Below are positions 35,743 through 44,232 of a stretch of 64,000 nucleotides of DNA, piece after piece (the stretch's first letter is position 1; the number at the start of each line of letters is the position of its first letter). This stretch comes from Streptomyces abyssomicinicus (GTDB lineage Bacteria > Actinomycetota > Actinomycetes > Streptomycetales > Streptomycetaceae). A program made the position numbers and the translations under genes. Location: contig NZ_BBZI01000009.1 of assembly GCF_008974245.1 (NCBI RefSeq), positions 300,110-364,109 of the forward strand. Reading direction: 5' to 3'. The notes below the pieces were generated by a model. It searched no databases. It saw nothing but the letters and a program-made list of their open reading frames with translations, and was not told the origin of the DNA.

Positions 35743-36896
35743 CGGGCCGTTCCTTCCCGCTTCGAGTGCGCCTCGGCCTCCAGCTCGGCCCTCAGCATCT
35801 CCTGCTGCTCCCGCAGCTGGGGTGTGGGCTCGGCGTAGACGTGGGCGAAGAGTTCCATGGGGTCGATCTCGGGGTCCTGGTTCATCCGGGCCCGCAGGTC
35901 GGCGGCCATCGCCTCGGCGGCCTCGCGGACCTCGCGGATCGCGTCCTCGTCCAGCACGCCGCGCGCGGTCAGCTCGCGCTCGAGCAGCGGCACCGGGTCG
36001 TGGTCACGCCAGGCGTCCACCTCGGAGGACTCGCGGTAGCGGGTGGCGTCGTCGGCGTTGGTATGGGCGTCGACGCGGTAGGTGATCGCCTCCACCAGGA
36101 CCGGACCGCCGCCCTCGCGCGCGTGCCGGACGGCCTCGGTCAGCACCTGGTGGACCGCGACCGCGTCGTTGCCGTCGACCAGCCGGCCCGGTATGCCGTA
36201 CCCCACGGCCTTGTGGGCGAGGGAGGGCGCCGCGGACTGCTTGGCCAGCGGGACGGAGATGGCGAAGCCGTTGTTCTGCACCAGGAAGACCACGGGGGCC
36301 TGCCAGACGGCGGCGAAGTTGAGCGCCTCGTGGAAGTCGCCCTCGCTGGTGCCGCCGTCACCGATCATCGCCAGGGCCACCACGTCGTCGCCCTTGAGCC
36401 GGGCGGCGTGGGCCAGACCGACCGCGTGCGGGAGCTGGGTGGCCAGCGGGGTGCTCAGCGGGGCCACACGGTTCGCGTACGGGTCGTAGCCGGTGTGCCG
36501 GTCACCGCGCAGCAGGGTGAGCGCCTCCACCGGGTCGACGCCCCGGGCGACCACGGCGAGGGTGTCCCGGTAGCTGGGGAACAGCCAGTCCTGGTCGGCG
36601 AGGACCATGGCGGCGGCCACCTCGCAGGCCTCCTGGCCGGTGCTGGACGGGTAGACGGCGAGGCGGCCCTGCTTGGTCAGCGCCGTGGCCTGGGCGTTGT
36701 AGCGGCGGCCGCGCACCACCTCGGCGTACAGGCGGCGGAGCAGACCGGCATCGGCCGCGGCGGCCTCGTCGGCGGCCGGTGTGCCGAGGACGCGGTAGGG
36801 CTCGGCGTCGGGCAGCAGGGGCGTCGGGTCCGTGCGCGGTCGCCAGGCGGGCGGCGGGGCGGGGCGGTAGGTGTCCCGCTGCTCCATCACCGTCAT
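35739..36896 (-). CDS. bkdA: Branched-chain 2-oxoacid dehydrogenase E1 alpha (second copy)
   Basis: This 385-residue alpha subunit has the thiamine-diphosphate motif GDGGTSEGD ... NNGFAIS. I use the ATG at 36896 (MTVMEQRD), which has GGAGG 8-12 nt upstream; a GTG at 36947 would add 17 basic residues. The promoter region contains a TetR-type palindrome at 36955-36968 and a DnaA box further up. It is divergent from bkdR. Confidence 0.92.
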   Translation of the reverse strand: MTVMEQRDTYRPAPPPAWRPRTDPTPLLPDAEPYRVLGTPAADEAAAADAGLLRRLYAEVVRGRRYNAQATALTKQGRLAVYPSSTGQEACEVAAAMVLADQDWLFPSYRDTLAVVARGVDPVEALTLLRGDRHTGYDPYANRVAPLSTPLATQLPHAVGLAHAARLKGDDVVALAMIGDGGTSEGDFHEALNFAAVWQAPVVFLVQNNGFAISVPLAKQSAAPSLAHKAVGYGIPGRLVDGNDAVAVHQVLTEAVRHAREGGGPVLVEAITYRVDAHTNADDATRYRESSEVDAWRDHDPVPLLERELTARGVLDEDAIREVREAAEAMAADLRARMNQDPEIDPMELFAHVYAEPTPQLREQQEMLRAELEAEAHSKREGTAR

Positions 36897-36954
36897 GACG
36901 GCACCTCCTCGTGGGAGTGGCTGACGAGGCCGCCGGGTGTGACGCACCTCACCT

Positions 36955-36968
36955 ACCGATTGTTCGGT
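36955..36968. promoter_or_regulatory. TetR-type operator upstream of bkdA2
   Basis: ACCGATTGTTCGGT has ACCGA/TCGGT arms around a TTGT centre. The same palindrome, with one base changed in the centre, occurs between hbd and paaN at 39795-39808. It lies about 60 bp before the bkdA2 start, where a repressor would cover the promoter. The TetR gene at 37622-38206 is the obvious candidate binder. Confidence 0.7.
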
Positions 36969-37002
36969 CGACGGCGCAATTTGGCTACAGGCGACTTCAG
37001 CC

Positions 37003-37011
37003 TGTGGACAA
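37003..37011 (-). promoter_or_regulatory. DnaA box
   Basis: The minus strand reads TTGTCCACA, the Streptomyces DnaA-box consensus, 34 nt upstream of the TetR-type operator in the direction of bkdA2 transcription. Confidence 0.6.
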
Positions 37012-37069
37012 ACGGTTCTGCACAGCCTGAGATGGAGGCACGGTGTCCAGGGGAGGGAGGCGGGGAAGC

Positions 37070-37606
37070 ATGCGACCTGAACAAATGGCCGACGGCCCGG
37101 AGGAAGGTGCCGCCCCGGTGCCCGCCGCGAGCCCCCGCCCGCTGCCGCCCCCGAGGGTCCTGGACGCCATAGACGAGGACATTCTGCGGATGCTGCAGAA
37201 GGACGGCCGTGCGTCCATACGGTCGGTGGCCGAGCGGGTGCACGTCTCCCGGGCCAACGCCTACGCGCGGATCAACCGGCTGATGGAGGACGGGGTGATC
37301 CGCGGCTTCGGTGCCCGGATCGACCACGAACGGGCCGGTCAGGGCACCTCCGCCTACATCACGCTCAAAATCGTCCAGAACTCCTGGCGCACCGTGCGCG
37401 AGCGGCTGCGCGCGCTGCCCGGGGCCTCGCACCTCGCACTGGTGGGCGGCGACTTCGACGTCCTGATGCTGGTGCACGCCCCGGACAACCGGGCGCTCCG
37501 GGAGCTGGTGCTCACCCGGCTGCACTCCATGCCCGAGGTGCTCTCCACCCGGACCCTGCTGGTCTTCGAGGTGGAGGACATCGAGAGCCCGCACAACCCG
37601 GTGTGA
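37070..37606 (+). CDS. bkdR: Lrp/AsnC-family regulator BkdR
   Basis: This 178-residue regulator has an N-terminal helix-turn-helix (IDEDILRMLQKDGRASIRSVAERVHVSRANAYARINRLMEDGVI) and a RAM effector-binding domain (AYITLKIVQNSWRTVRERLRALPGASHLALVGGDFDVLMLVHAPD). Position and type match BkdR, which in Streptomyces senses branched-chain amino acids and controls bkd genes. ATG 37070 has GGAGG at 37056-37060; a GTG at 37043 is a weaker alternative. It is transcribed away from bkdA2 across a 173-bp shared regulatory region. Confidence 0.88.
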   Translation: MRPEQMADGPEEGAAPVPAASPRPLPPPRVLDAIDEDILRMLQKDGRASIRSVAERVHVSRANAYARINRLMEDGVIRGFGARIDHERAGQGTSAYITLKIVQNSWRTVRERLRALPGASHLALVGGDFDVLMLVHAPDNRALRELVLTRLHSMPEVLSTRTLLVFEVEDIESPHNPV

Positions 37607-37621
37607 GGGCGAGGGGAGCCG

Positions 37622-38206
37622 TCAGCCCCGCAGGCCCGTGAGGACCAGCTGGACCACGGCGTCGGCGACCTCCCGGCGGGCGCCGGTGCGTCCGTCGGGC
37701 CGGTACCACTCGACGATCGAGTTGATCATGCCGAAGACCAGCCGGGTGGCCAGCCGCACCTCGACGTCCCCGCGCACGTCGCCCTCCGCCGCGGCGTTCT
37801 TCAGCAGCTCCGCCACCCGGTGGTCGAACTCGCGCCGGCGCTCCAGCGCCCACCGCTCGGTGCCGGTGTTGCCGCGTACCCGCAGCAGCAGCGTCACGTA
37901 GGGCAGCTCGGCGATCAGCACCTCGACCATCCGCCGCACCACGTACTCCAGGCGGTCCGCGGCACGTCCCTCCCGGGCCTGCGGCTCGTCGAGGATGCCG
38001 AAGAGACCTTCGAGCGCCCGGTTCACCGCACGCCGGAGCAGTTCCTCCTTGCCGGAGACATGGTGGTAGATGGACGACTTGGAGATCCCGGCCGCCTTGG
38101 CCAGGTGCTCCATGGAGGTGCCGTCGTAGCCGCGCTCGTTGAACACCTGGACGGCCACCTGGAGCAGCGAGTCCGGCGTGTAGGTGTCACGCTTGAGTGT
38201 GGTCAT
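37622..38206 (-). CDS. TetR-family regulator
   Basis: This 194-residue repressor has an N-terminal helix-turn-helix (YTPDSLLQVAVQVFNERGYDGTSMEHLAKAAGISKSSIYHHVSGKEELL) and a helical ligand-binding domain. It follows the 3-hydroxyacyl-CoA dehydrogenase gene by 14 bp and is in its operon, so it is probably autoregulated through the operator at 39795-39808. Its neighbours suggest an acyl-CoA or phenylacetyl-CoA type ligand, as for PaaR-like regulators. ATG 38206 has GGAAGG upstream. Confidence 0.88.
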   Translation of the reverse strand: MTTLKRDTYTPDSLLQVAVQVFNERGYDGTSMEHLAKAAGISKSSIYHHVSGKEELLRRAVNRALEGLFGILDEPQAREGRAADRLEYVVRRMVEVLIAELPYVTLLLRVRGNTGTERWALERRREFDHRVAELLKNAAAEGDVRGDVEVRLATRLVFGMINSIVEWYRPDGRTGARREVADAVVQLVLTGLRG

Positions 38207-38220
38207 CGCGAAGCCTTCCG

Positions 38221-39738
38221 TCACTTGGCCGCGGTGAACGCGTGCCGCAGCAACGCGAGGGACGGGGCGCAGCGGCCGGACGGTTCCCGCTCGTGCACCG
38301 CGTCGAGGACGCCGTAGGCCCAGTCGTCGCCGAGCCGGCGGCTCCACTCGAAGGGGCCGAGCGGGTAGTTGACGCCGAGTCGCATCGCGGTGTCGATGTC
38401 CTCCTCACCCGCCACGCCGCGGGCGACCGCGTCGAAGGCGAGGTCGATGATCCGGGCGACCGTCCGGGCGACGATCATGCCGGGCACGTCGCCGACCACA
38501 CTGACCTTCTTGCCCAGCGCCTGGAAGAGGCCCACCGCCTCGGCGAGGGTGTCCGGCGAGGTGACCGGGGAGGCCGCCAGGGCTATCCGGGTGGCCGCCC
38601 GGTAGTCCAGCGCGAGGTCGAAGGAGACCAGGTCCGGGCCGTACTCGCCGACCGTCTCGCCGTCCGCCAGGACCAGCGTGCCACCGCCGGGCAGCACCAG
38701 GCGGCCCTTCTCCTCCTCCGCCGCGAAGCCCTCGTCCTCGATGCGCAGGTCGATGCCGGCCTCGCGGATCAGCTCGACGACGTCAGCCGCCGGGCCGAGG
38801 TCACCCAGGAGGATGACATGGCCGGGTGCTTCCTCGGGGCCGGCGGTGTGCGGCTCGGGACGCTCGGCGCCTTCCGCGTAGGGGTACCAGCCGTGCCCGG
38901 ACTTCCGGCCGAGCCTGCCGGACTCCACCAGACGGCGCTGGGCGAGCGAAGGACGGAAGCGGACGTCCTGGAAGAAGGACTCCCACACCGACCGGGTGAC
39001 CGCCTCGTTGACGTCCTGGCCGATCAGGTCGGTGAGTTCGAACGCGCCCATCCGGAAGCCGCCGCTCTCGCGCAGCACCGCGTCGACGGTGGCCGGGTCG
39101 GCGGCCCGCGTCTCGTACAGCTCGAAGGCCTCCGCGTAGAACGGCCGGGCGATCCGGTTCACGACGAAGCCCGGCTGGTCGGCGCAGGCCACGGGCGTCT
39201 TGCCCCAGCCCCGCACCGTCTCCAGCGCGCGACCGGCGGCCCCGGCGTCGGTGGCGGACCCGGAGACCACCTCGACCAGCGGCATCAGCGGGGCCGGGTT
39301 GAAGAAGTGGAGTCCGACGAAGCGGCCGGGCAGGCGCAGCGCGCCGCCGATGGCGGTGACGGAGAGGGAGGAGGTGTTGGTGGCGAGCAGGCAGTCCTCA
39401 CCGACGACCTCCTCGAGGTCGCGGAACAGCTGCTGCTTGACGTCCAGGCGCTCCAGTACCGCCTCCACCACCAGGCCGCATCCGGCCAGCTCGGAGAGGG
39501 TTCCGACGGCCTCCAGCCGGCCACGGGCGGCGTCCCTGTCGGCGGCGGCGAGACGGCCCTTCTCGACGAGCCGGTCCAGGCGGGCCACGATCTCGGCCGC
39601 GGCCTGCCCGGCCCGGCCGGGGGCGGCGTCGTAGAGCCGGACGGGGTGTCCGGCGACCAGTGCGACCTGGGCGATGCCCTGGCCCATGGTGCCGGAACCG
39701 ACTACTGCCACGGGGCTGTTCAGGTCGAGTGCTGTCAT
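38221..39738 (-). CDS. 3-hydroxyacyl-CoA dehydrogenase (PaaH-like)
   Basis: This 505-residue enzyme oxidises 3-hydroxyacyl-CoA to 3-oxoacyl-CoA with NAD. A Rossmann domain (VAVVGSGTMGQGIAQVALVAGHPVRLYD) and first catalytic domain are followed by a second 3HCDH C-terminal domain (about 400-500, GMIVARTVARIIDLAFDAVARGVAGEEDIDTAMRLGVNYPLGPFEW). The two-C-domain length is typical of PaaH/PaaC enzymes of phenylacetate catabolism. It is divergent from paaN, which supports that pathway. ATG 39738. Confidence 0.9.
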   Translation of the reverse strand: MTALDLNSPVAVVGSGTMGQGIAQVALVAGHPVRLYDAAPGRAGQAAAEIVARLDRLVEKGRLAAADRDAARGRLEAVGTLSELAGCGLVVEAVLERLDVKQQLFRDLEEVVGEDCLLATNTSSLSVTAIGGALRLPGRFVGLHFFNPAPLMPLVEVVSGSATDAGAAGRALETVRGWGKTPVACADQPGFVVNRIARPFYAEAFELYETRAADPATVDAVLRESGGFRMGAFELTDLIGQDVNEAVTRSVWESFFQDVRFRPSLAQRRLVESGRLGRKSGHGWYPYAEGAERPEPHTAGPEEAPGHVILLGDLGPAADVVELIREAGIDLRIEDEGFAAEEEKGRLVLPGGGTLVLADGETVGEYGPDLVSFDLALDYRAATRIALAASPVTSPDTLAEAVGLFQALGKKVSVVGDVPGMIVARTVARIIDLAFDAVARGVAGEEDIDTAMRLGVNYPLGPFEWSRRLGDDWAYGVLDAVHEREPSGRCAPSLALLRHAFTAAK

Positions 39739-39761
39739 GAGCGCGATCCTCCCGCACCGGG

Positions 39762-39770
39762 TTGTCCACA
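39762..39770 (+). promoter_or_regulatory. DnaA box
   Basis: TTGTCCACA lies in the hbd/paaN intergenic region, 24 nt before the TetR-type operator in the paaN direction. Confidence 0.6.
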
Positions 39771-39794
39771 GCCGCGGCGGACCCCCTTGTCCCG

Positions 39795-39808
39795 ACCGAT
39801 CGTTCGGT
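39795..39808. promoter_or_regulatory. TetR-type operator between hbd and paaN
   Basis: ACCGATCGTTCGGT has the same arms as the site at 36955-36968. It lies between divergent promoters and could control both hbd-tetR and paaN. Confidence 0.72.
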
Positions 39809-39888
39809 TACTCTAGCCCTGTCCTTCTGTTCCTGCCCAGCGCGCCGGTTCGACGAGGAGCCGGTCCGAGGAGGAGGTGGGTCCACCC

Positions 39889-41625
39889 ATGGCCACCGCA
39901 CCGACCGCGCACGTCCCCGCCACGACCCCGTCCGGCGAGGGCGGCCTCACCGCCGCCGAACTCGCGGACCGCCACCAGGCCACGCTCGACCAGGCGCTGG
40001 AGACCATCCGGACCCGCGCCTACTGGTCGCCCCATCCCGAACACCCCAAGGCGTACGGGGAGAACGGCACGCTGTCCGCCGCGGAGGGCCAGGCCGCCTA
40101 CGAAGCCCTGCTCGGCAGCCGCTTCGAGCTCGACCAGCCCGGCACGGACGACTGGGTGGGCGGCGAGACCTCCCCCTACGGCGTCGAGCTGGGCGTCACC
40201 TACCCCCATCCGGACGTCGACGTGCTGCTCCCGGCAATGCGGGCGGGCATGCGCGGCTGGCGGGACGCCGGACCGCGGCTGCGCGCCCTGGTCTGCCTGG
40301 AGATCATCAAGCGGATCAACGCCCGCACCCACGAGTTCGCGCACGCCGTCATGCACACCAGCGGCCAGGCCTTCGTCATGGCCCTCCAGGCCGGCGGGCC
40401 GCACGCGCAGGACCGCGGGCTCGAGGCGGTCGCCCACGCCTTCCAGGAGCAGACCCGGGTACCGGGCTCGGCCGACTGGAGCAAGCCCCAGGGCAAGCGC
40501 GACCCGCTGCGCCTGACCAAGGAGTTCACGGCCGTGCCGCGCGGCATCGCGCTGGTGATCGGCTGCAACACCTTCCCCACGTGGAACGGCTTCCCCGGCT
40601 TCTTCGCCTCCCTGGCCACCGGGAACCCGGTCCTGGTCAAGCCGCACCCGCGGGCCGTGCTGCCGCTGGCGCTCACCGTGCGGATCGCCCGCGAGGTGCT
40701 GGCCGAGGCCGGTTTCGAGCCCAACCTGGTCGCCCTGGCCGCCGAGCGGCCCGGCGAGGGCCTGGCGAAGACGCTGGCGGTGCGCCCGGAGATCCGGATC
40801 ATCGACTACACCGGCTCCACGGCCTTCGGAGACTGGCTGGAGACCACCGCCCGCCAGGCGCAGGTCTACACCGAGAAGGCCGGCGTCAACACGGTGCTCA
40901 TCGAGTCGGCCGCCGACTACCGCGGCATGCTGTCCAACCTGGCCTTCTCCCTCTCGCTGTACAGCGGCCAGATGTGCACCACCCCGCAGAACCTGCTGAT
41001 CCCCCGGGACGGCATCGACACCGACCAGGGCCACCGCTCCTTCGCGGAGGTGACGGCCGATCTGGCGGCCGCCGTCTCCAAGCTGCTCGGCGACGACGCC
41101 CGGGCGGCCGGGCTGCTCGGCGCGATCGTCAACCCGGACGTCAGGACGCGTCTGGAGGCCGCGGCCGAGCTGGGCGAGGTGGTGCTGCCCTCGCGCGAGG
41201 TGGCCCACCCGGACTTCCCCGGCGCGGTGGTCCGCACGCCGGTGATGGTCCGCCTCGACGCGGCCAAGTCCGACGACGACCCGGCCTACCTGGAGGAGTG
41301 CTTCGGCCCCGTCTCGTTCGCCGTGGCCGTCGACTCCGCCGACGCCGCCGTGGAGCTGCTGCGGCGCACGGTCCGGGAGAAGGGCGCCATGACGGTCGCC
41401 GCGTACACCACCTCGCCGGAGGTGGAGCGGGCGGTCGAGGAGGTCTGCCTCGAGGAGTGCGCCCAGCTCTCCCTCAACCTGACCGGCGGGGTCTTCGTCA
41501 ACCAGACGGCCGCCTTCTCCGACTTCCACGGCTCCGGCGGCAACCCGGCGGCCAACGCGGCGCTGTGCGACGCCGCGTTCGTCGCCAACCGCTTCCGTGT
41601 GGTGGAGGTGCGCCGGGAGGCTTAG
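39889..41625 (+). CDS. paaN: Phenylacetate degradation protein PaaN
   Basis: This 578-residue aldehyde-dehydrogenase-superfamily protein (YWSPHPEHPKAYGE at the N-terminus; VPRGIALVIGCNTFPTWNGFPGFFASLATGNPVLVKPHPRA; catalytic Cys in SLYSGQMCTTPQN) matches PaaN/PaaZ-like proteins. These oxidise the ring-opened semialdehyde in phenylacetyl-CoA breakdown. It has no hydratase domain, so it is the single-domain PaaN form. The ATG at 39889 has GGAGG at 39873-39877; an in-frame GTG lies at 39877. The core paaABCDE oxygenase genes are not in the window. Confidence 0.9.
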   Translation: MATAPTAHVPATTPSGEGGLTAAELADRHQATLDQALETIRTRAYWSPHPEHPKAYGENGTLSAAEGQAAYEALLGSRFELDQPGTDDWVGGETSPYGVELGVTYPHPDVDVLLPAMRAGMRGWRDAGPRLRALVCLEIIKRINARTHEFAHAVMHTSGQAFVMALQAGGPHAQDRGLEAVAHAFQEQTRVPGSADWSKPQGKRDPLRLTKEFTAVPRGIALVIGCNTFPTWNGFPGFFASLATGNPVLVKPHPRAVLPLALTVRIAREVLAEAGFEPNLVALAAERPGEGLAKTLAVRPEIRIIDYTGSTAFGDWLETTARQAQVYTEKAGVNTVLIESAADYRGMLSNLAFSLSLYSGQMCTTPQNLLIPRDGIDTDQGHRSFAEVTADLAAAVSKLLGDDARAAGLLGAIVNPDVRTRLEAAAELGEVVLPSREVAHPDFPGAVVRTPVMVRLDAAKSDDDPAYLEECFGPVSFAVAVDSADAAVELLRRTVREKGAMTVAAYTTSPEVERAVEEVCLEECAQLSLNLTGGVFVNQTAAFSDFHGSGGNPAANAALCDAAFVANRFRVVEVRREA

Positions 41626-41660
41626 GCGCGGGGTGCGCGCGGCCGCCCATCCCCGCGGGC

Positions 41661-41723
41661 GGTGCCGGTCACGGCCGGGGCGGCCTCGGTCACGGCCGGG
41701 GCGGTGCCGGTCACGGCCGGGGC
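41661..41723. repeat. 21-bp tandem repeat over the trmH-type stop codon
   Basis: Three 21-bp units (41661-41681, 41682-41702, 41703-41723) share the core GGTCACGGCCGGGGC. The third contains the minus-strand stop (TCA at 41711-41713); the other two put further in-frame TGA stops 21 and 42 nt downstream. Confidence 0.95.
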
Positions 41724-42481
41724 GCCCCCGCCGGGGACTGCGCGCTCCAGTGGTAGAGCGTCATGGCGACGCTGGTCGCCAGGTTGTAGCTGGACACCTG
41801 GGGCCGCATCGGCAGCGACAGCAGCCGGTCGGCCCGGGCCCGCAGCTCGGGGGTGAGCCCGCTGCGCTCGGACCCGAAGGCCAGCACGGCGTCGTCCGGC
41901 AGCTGGACGCCGCGGATGTCCTCGCCCTCGGCGTCCAGCGCGAACACCGGCCCGGGCGGCAGTGCGGCGACGTCCAGCCGCTCCACGACGGTCGCGAAGT
42001 GCAGCCCGGCCCCGCCGCGCACCACGGTGGGATGCCAGGGGTCGAGGGTGCCCGTGGTGACGACGCCGGTCGCTCCGAACCCGGCGGCCAGGCGGACCAC
42101 GGCGCCCGCGTTGCCGAGGTTGCGGGGCTGGTCGAGCACCACGACGGGGGCTGTGCGGGGGAGCCGCCCGAGGGCGCGCAGCCCGGCCTCGCGGTCCGGG
42201 CGCCTGGCCAGCGCCGCCACGCCGGTGGGGTGGGGGCGTGGTACCAGCTGCGCGTAGACCTCCTCGTCGACCTCGGTCAGCAGACCGTCCAGCGCCTCCC
42301 GGACATCCGGGGCCAGGTCCTCCGCGAGGGCCAGCGCCGCGGCCCGGTCGGTCGCGACGGCCAGCGGCACGGAGGCCCCGAAACGCAGGGCGTGCTTCAG
42401 CGCGTGGAACCCGTCGAGGAGAACCGTGCCGTCGGCGCCGTGCCGGTGCCAGGCGCGCGGAATGTCGGGGGAGGCGGTCAT
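41711..42481 (-). CDS. TrmH-family RNA methyltransferase
   Basis: This 256-residue SpoU-type SAM-dependent 2'-O-methyltransferase has an N-terminal substrate-binding part and a C-terminal knotted fold. SPOUT motifs visible are LDQPRNLGNAGAVVRLAAGFG (motif 1), VLAFGSERSGL (motif 2) and LPMRPQVSSYNLATSVAMTLYHW (motif 3). It modifies ribose in tRNA or rRNA; which one is not clear. ATG 42481. Confidence 0.9.
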   Translation of the reverse strand: MTASPDIPRAWHRHGADGTVLLDGFHALKHALRFGASVPLAVATDRAAALALAEDLAPDVREALDGLLTEVDEEVYAQLVPRPHPTGVAALARRPDREAGLRALGRLPRTAPVVVLDQPRNLGNAGAVVRLAAGFGATGVVTTGTLDPWHPTVVRGGAGLHFATVVERLDVAALPPGPVFALDAEGEDIRGVQLPDDAVLAFGSERSGLTPELRARADRLLSLPMRPQVSSYNLATSVAMTLYHWSAQSPAGAPRP

Positions 42482-42666
42482 GGACCGAAGCCTAGGCGGG
42501 CCTCCCCACACGTCCACGCGGCGGCCAACCCCTGGCCTCCCCGCTCCGCACGGGCCCTACGGCCGTGCGGGCCCCTTCGGCCGCGCGAGCCCTTCTTCCC
42601 CTCCGCCCCGCGGGCCGGCCGCACGCCAGTCCCGCAAGCCTGCGCCACGCACCGGTCCCCGACGCC

Positions 42667-44232
42667 TTAGCCGGGCCGCCCGGGTCCGGCGGTTCCGCCG
42701 GACTGCCTGGGCCCGACGCCCTCCCCGTGCCCCTCGGCCCCGACCACGTCGACCGCACCGGCCGCGTCAGCCGCGTCAGCGCTTCCGGCCGCGTCAGCGC
42801 CTTCGGCCGCGTCAGCGCCTTCGGCCGCCGCGTGCTCCGGGCGTGGCGGCTCGGTGGCCGCGTCGTCCGGCGCGGTGGGAGTCCTGTGCACGGGAGCCCC
42901 GGCCTCCGCCCTCTCCTCCGCTGCCCACCGAGGGCCGCCCTGGGCCGGCACCCGCGCGCCCAGCTCCCGCTCCGGCGCACCCGGCGTCGGCCCCGCCGCG
43001 GCAACCACCGACCCGGACGACGGCACGGCCGCCTCCGCGGCCGCGGCCACGGCACCGCCGCGACCCCCCGGCCGGAGCCGGCCGGCCAGGCGCGTGGCGG
43101 CACCGCCCACGCGGCGCAGGAACGTCGTCGGCAGGAACACCGAGTCGGCCACGATCATCGCCAGCGAGAAGAACGGCAGCCCGAGCACCACCGCGATCGC
43201 CACGTGCTCGGTGATCATCGCCGCCAGCAGCACGTTCTTCACCCGGCGGTTGAACAGCGTGAACGGGAACGCGACCTGCACCGCGACCGTGCCGTAGGTG
43301 ATCAGCATGACCAGCGTGCCGTTGGAGGCGAGCAGGTCGGCCAGCGCCGGCCAGGGCGAGAAGTAGTCCAGGTGGAGCGGGTAGTGCAGCGCGGTGCCGT
43401 CCTGCCAGCGCGATCCCTGGATCTTGTACCAGCCCGCCGTCGCGTAGATCAGGCAGGCCTCGACCATGATGACCAGCAGTGCCGCGTTGTGGACGATGTT
43501 GCCCACCACGTCGAACAGCGCGCGCACCTGGGAACGCGGCGCGGCCCGCTCGACGACCCCCCAGGCGCCCAGGGCGATCCACATCACCCACAGCAGCCAG
43601 GGGACGAACGGATCACCGTCCAGGCCGCCCAGCAGCGTCGCCGGCACCAGCACCAGCCCGAAGACGCTCCACAGCACGGGCCCGCCCAGGTCGGCAGGAC
43701 GCCGGCCCGAAGGACCCCCGGCCCGCCCCACGCCCACGTCACGCCGGGCGGCCTCGCGACGACGCGCCCGGCGCGCGTCCAGCGACCAGACCCGGCCGCA
43801 CCGGGTGAAGACCAGGTAGACCGCCATCAGGTGCACGACGTTGTCGCCGCCGTCGCCCATGAAGACACTGCGGTTCTGCAGGGAGAGCACGCCCACCATG
43901 AAGAGGACCGACATGGCCCGGGTGCGCCAGCCCAGCGCGAGCAGCAGGCTCGCCAGGACGGCGAGGAGGTAGACGGCCTCGAACCAGAGTTCCGAGTCGG
44001 TCCACAGCAGCACCGTGAAGGCGCCGTTGTCCGAGACGAGCCGGTTCCCCAGCTCCCAGCTCCACGGGCCGTCGGGCCCGTACAGCTCGTGGCGGTGCGG
44101 GAACTCCCGCAGCAGGAAGAGCAGCCAGGTGGCCGCGAAGCCTATGCGTATCACCGCGCTCTGGTACGGGCCGAGCGCGGCGTCGGTGACCCGGGAGGCC
44201 AGCTTTCCGAGGGCGAGGTCCGGGCGGTTCAC
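42667..44232 (-). CDS. HTTM domain membrane protein
   Basis: This 521-residue integral membrane protein has the horizontally-transferred transmembrane (HTTM) domain, related to vitamin K-dependent gamma-carboxylase. It has many membrane helices and the segments YQSAVIRIGFAATWLLFL, MGDGGDNVVHLMAVYLVFTRCGRVW and YATAGWYKIQGSRWQDGTALHYPLHLDYFSPWP. The last about 110 residues are Ala/Glu/Gly-rich with EGADAA repeats. The GTG at 44232 overlaps the DUF5819 stop by 4 nt. HTTM and DUF5819 form a recurrent pair; the reaction is unknown. The 185 bp between its end and the methyltransferase show no gene. Confidence 0.88.
   Translation of the reverse strand: MNRPDLALGKLASRVTDAALGPYQSAVIRIGFAATWLLFLLREFPHRHELYGPDGPWSWELGNRLVSDNGAFTVLLWTDSELWFEAVYLLAVLASLLLALGWRTRAMSVLFMVGVLSLQNRSVFMGDGGDNVVHLMAVYLVFTRCGRVWSLDARRARRREAARRDVGVGRAGGPSGRRPADLGGPVLWSVFGLVLVPATLLGGLDGDPFVPWLLWVMWIALGAWGVVERAAPRSQVRALFDVVGNIVHNAALLVIMVEACLIYATAGWYKIQGSRWQDGTALHYPLHLDYFSPWPALADLLASNGTLVMLITYGTVAVQVAFPFTLFNRRVKNVLLAAMITEHVAIAVVLGLPFFSLAMIVADSVFLPTTFLRRVGGAATRLAGRLRPGGRGGAVAAAAEAAVPSSGSVVAAAGPTPGAPERELGARVPAQGGPRWAAEERAEAGAPVHRTPTAPDDAATEPPRPEHAAAEGADAAEGADAAGSADAADAAGAVDVVGAEGHGEGVGPRQSGGTAGPGRPG

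Noticed and set aside
36903..37069. oriC suggested by a DnaA box near bkdR
   Set aside because: A single box is not an origin; dnaA, dnaN and a box cluster are absent from the window.
40976..40984. Possible CRISPR-like or direct-repeat array in the GC-rich repeats of the window
   Set aside because: None of the tandem repeats has unique spacers of constant length, and there are no cas genes.
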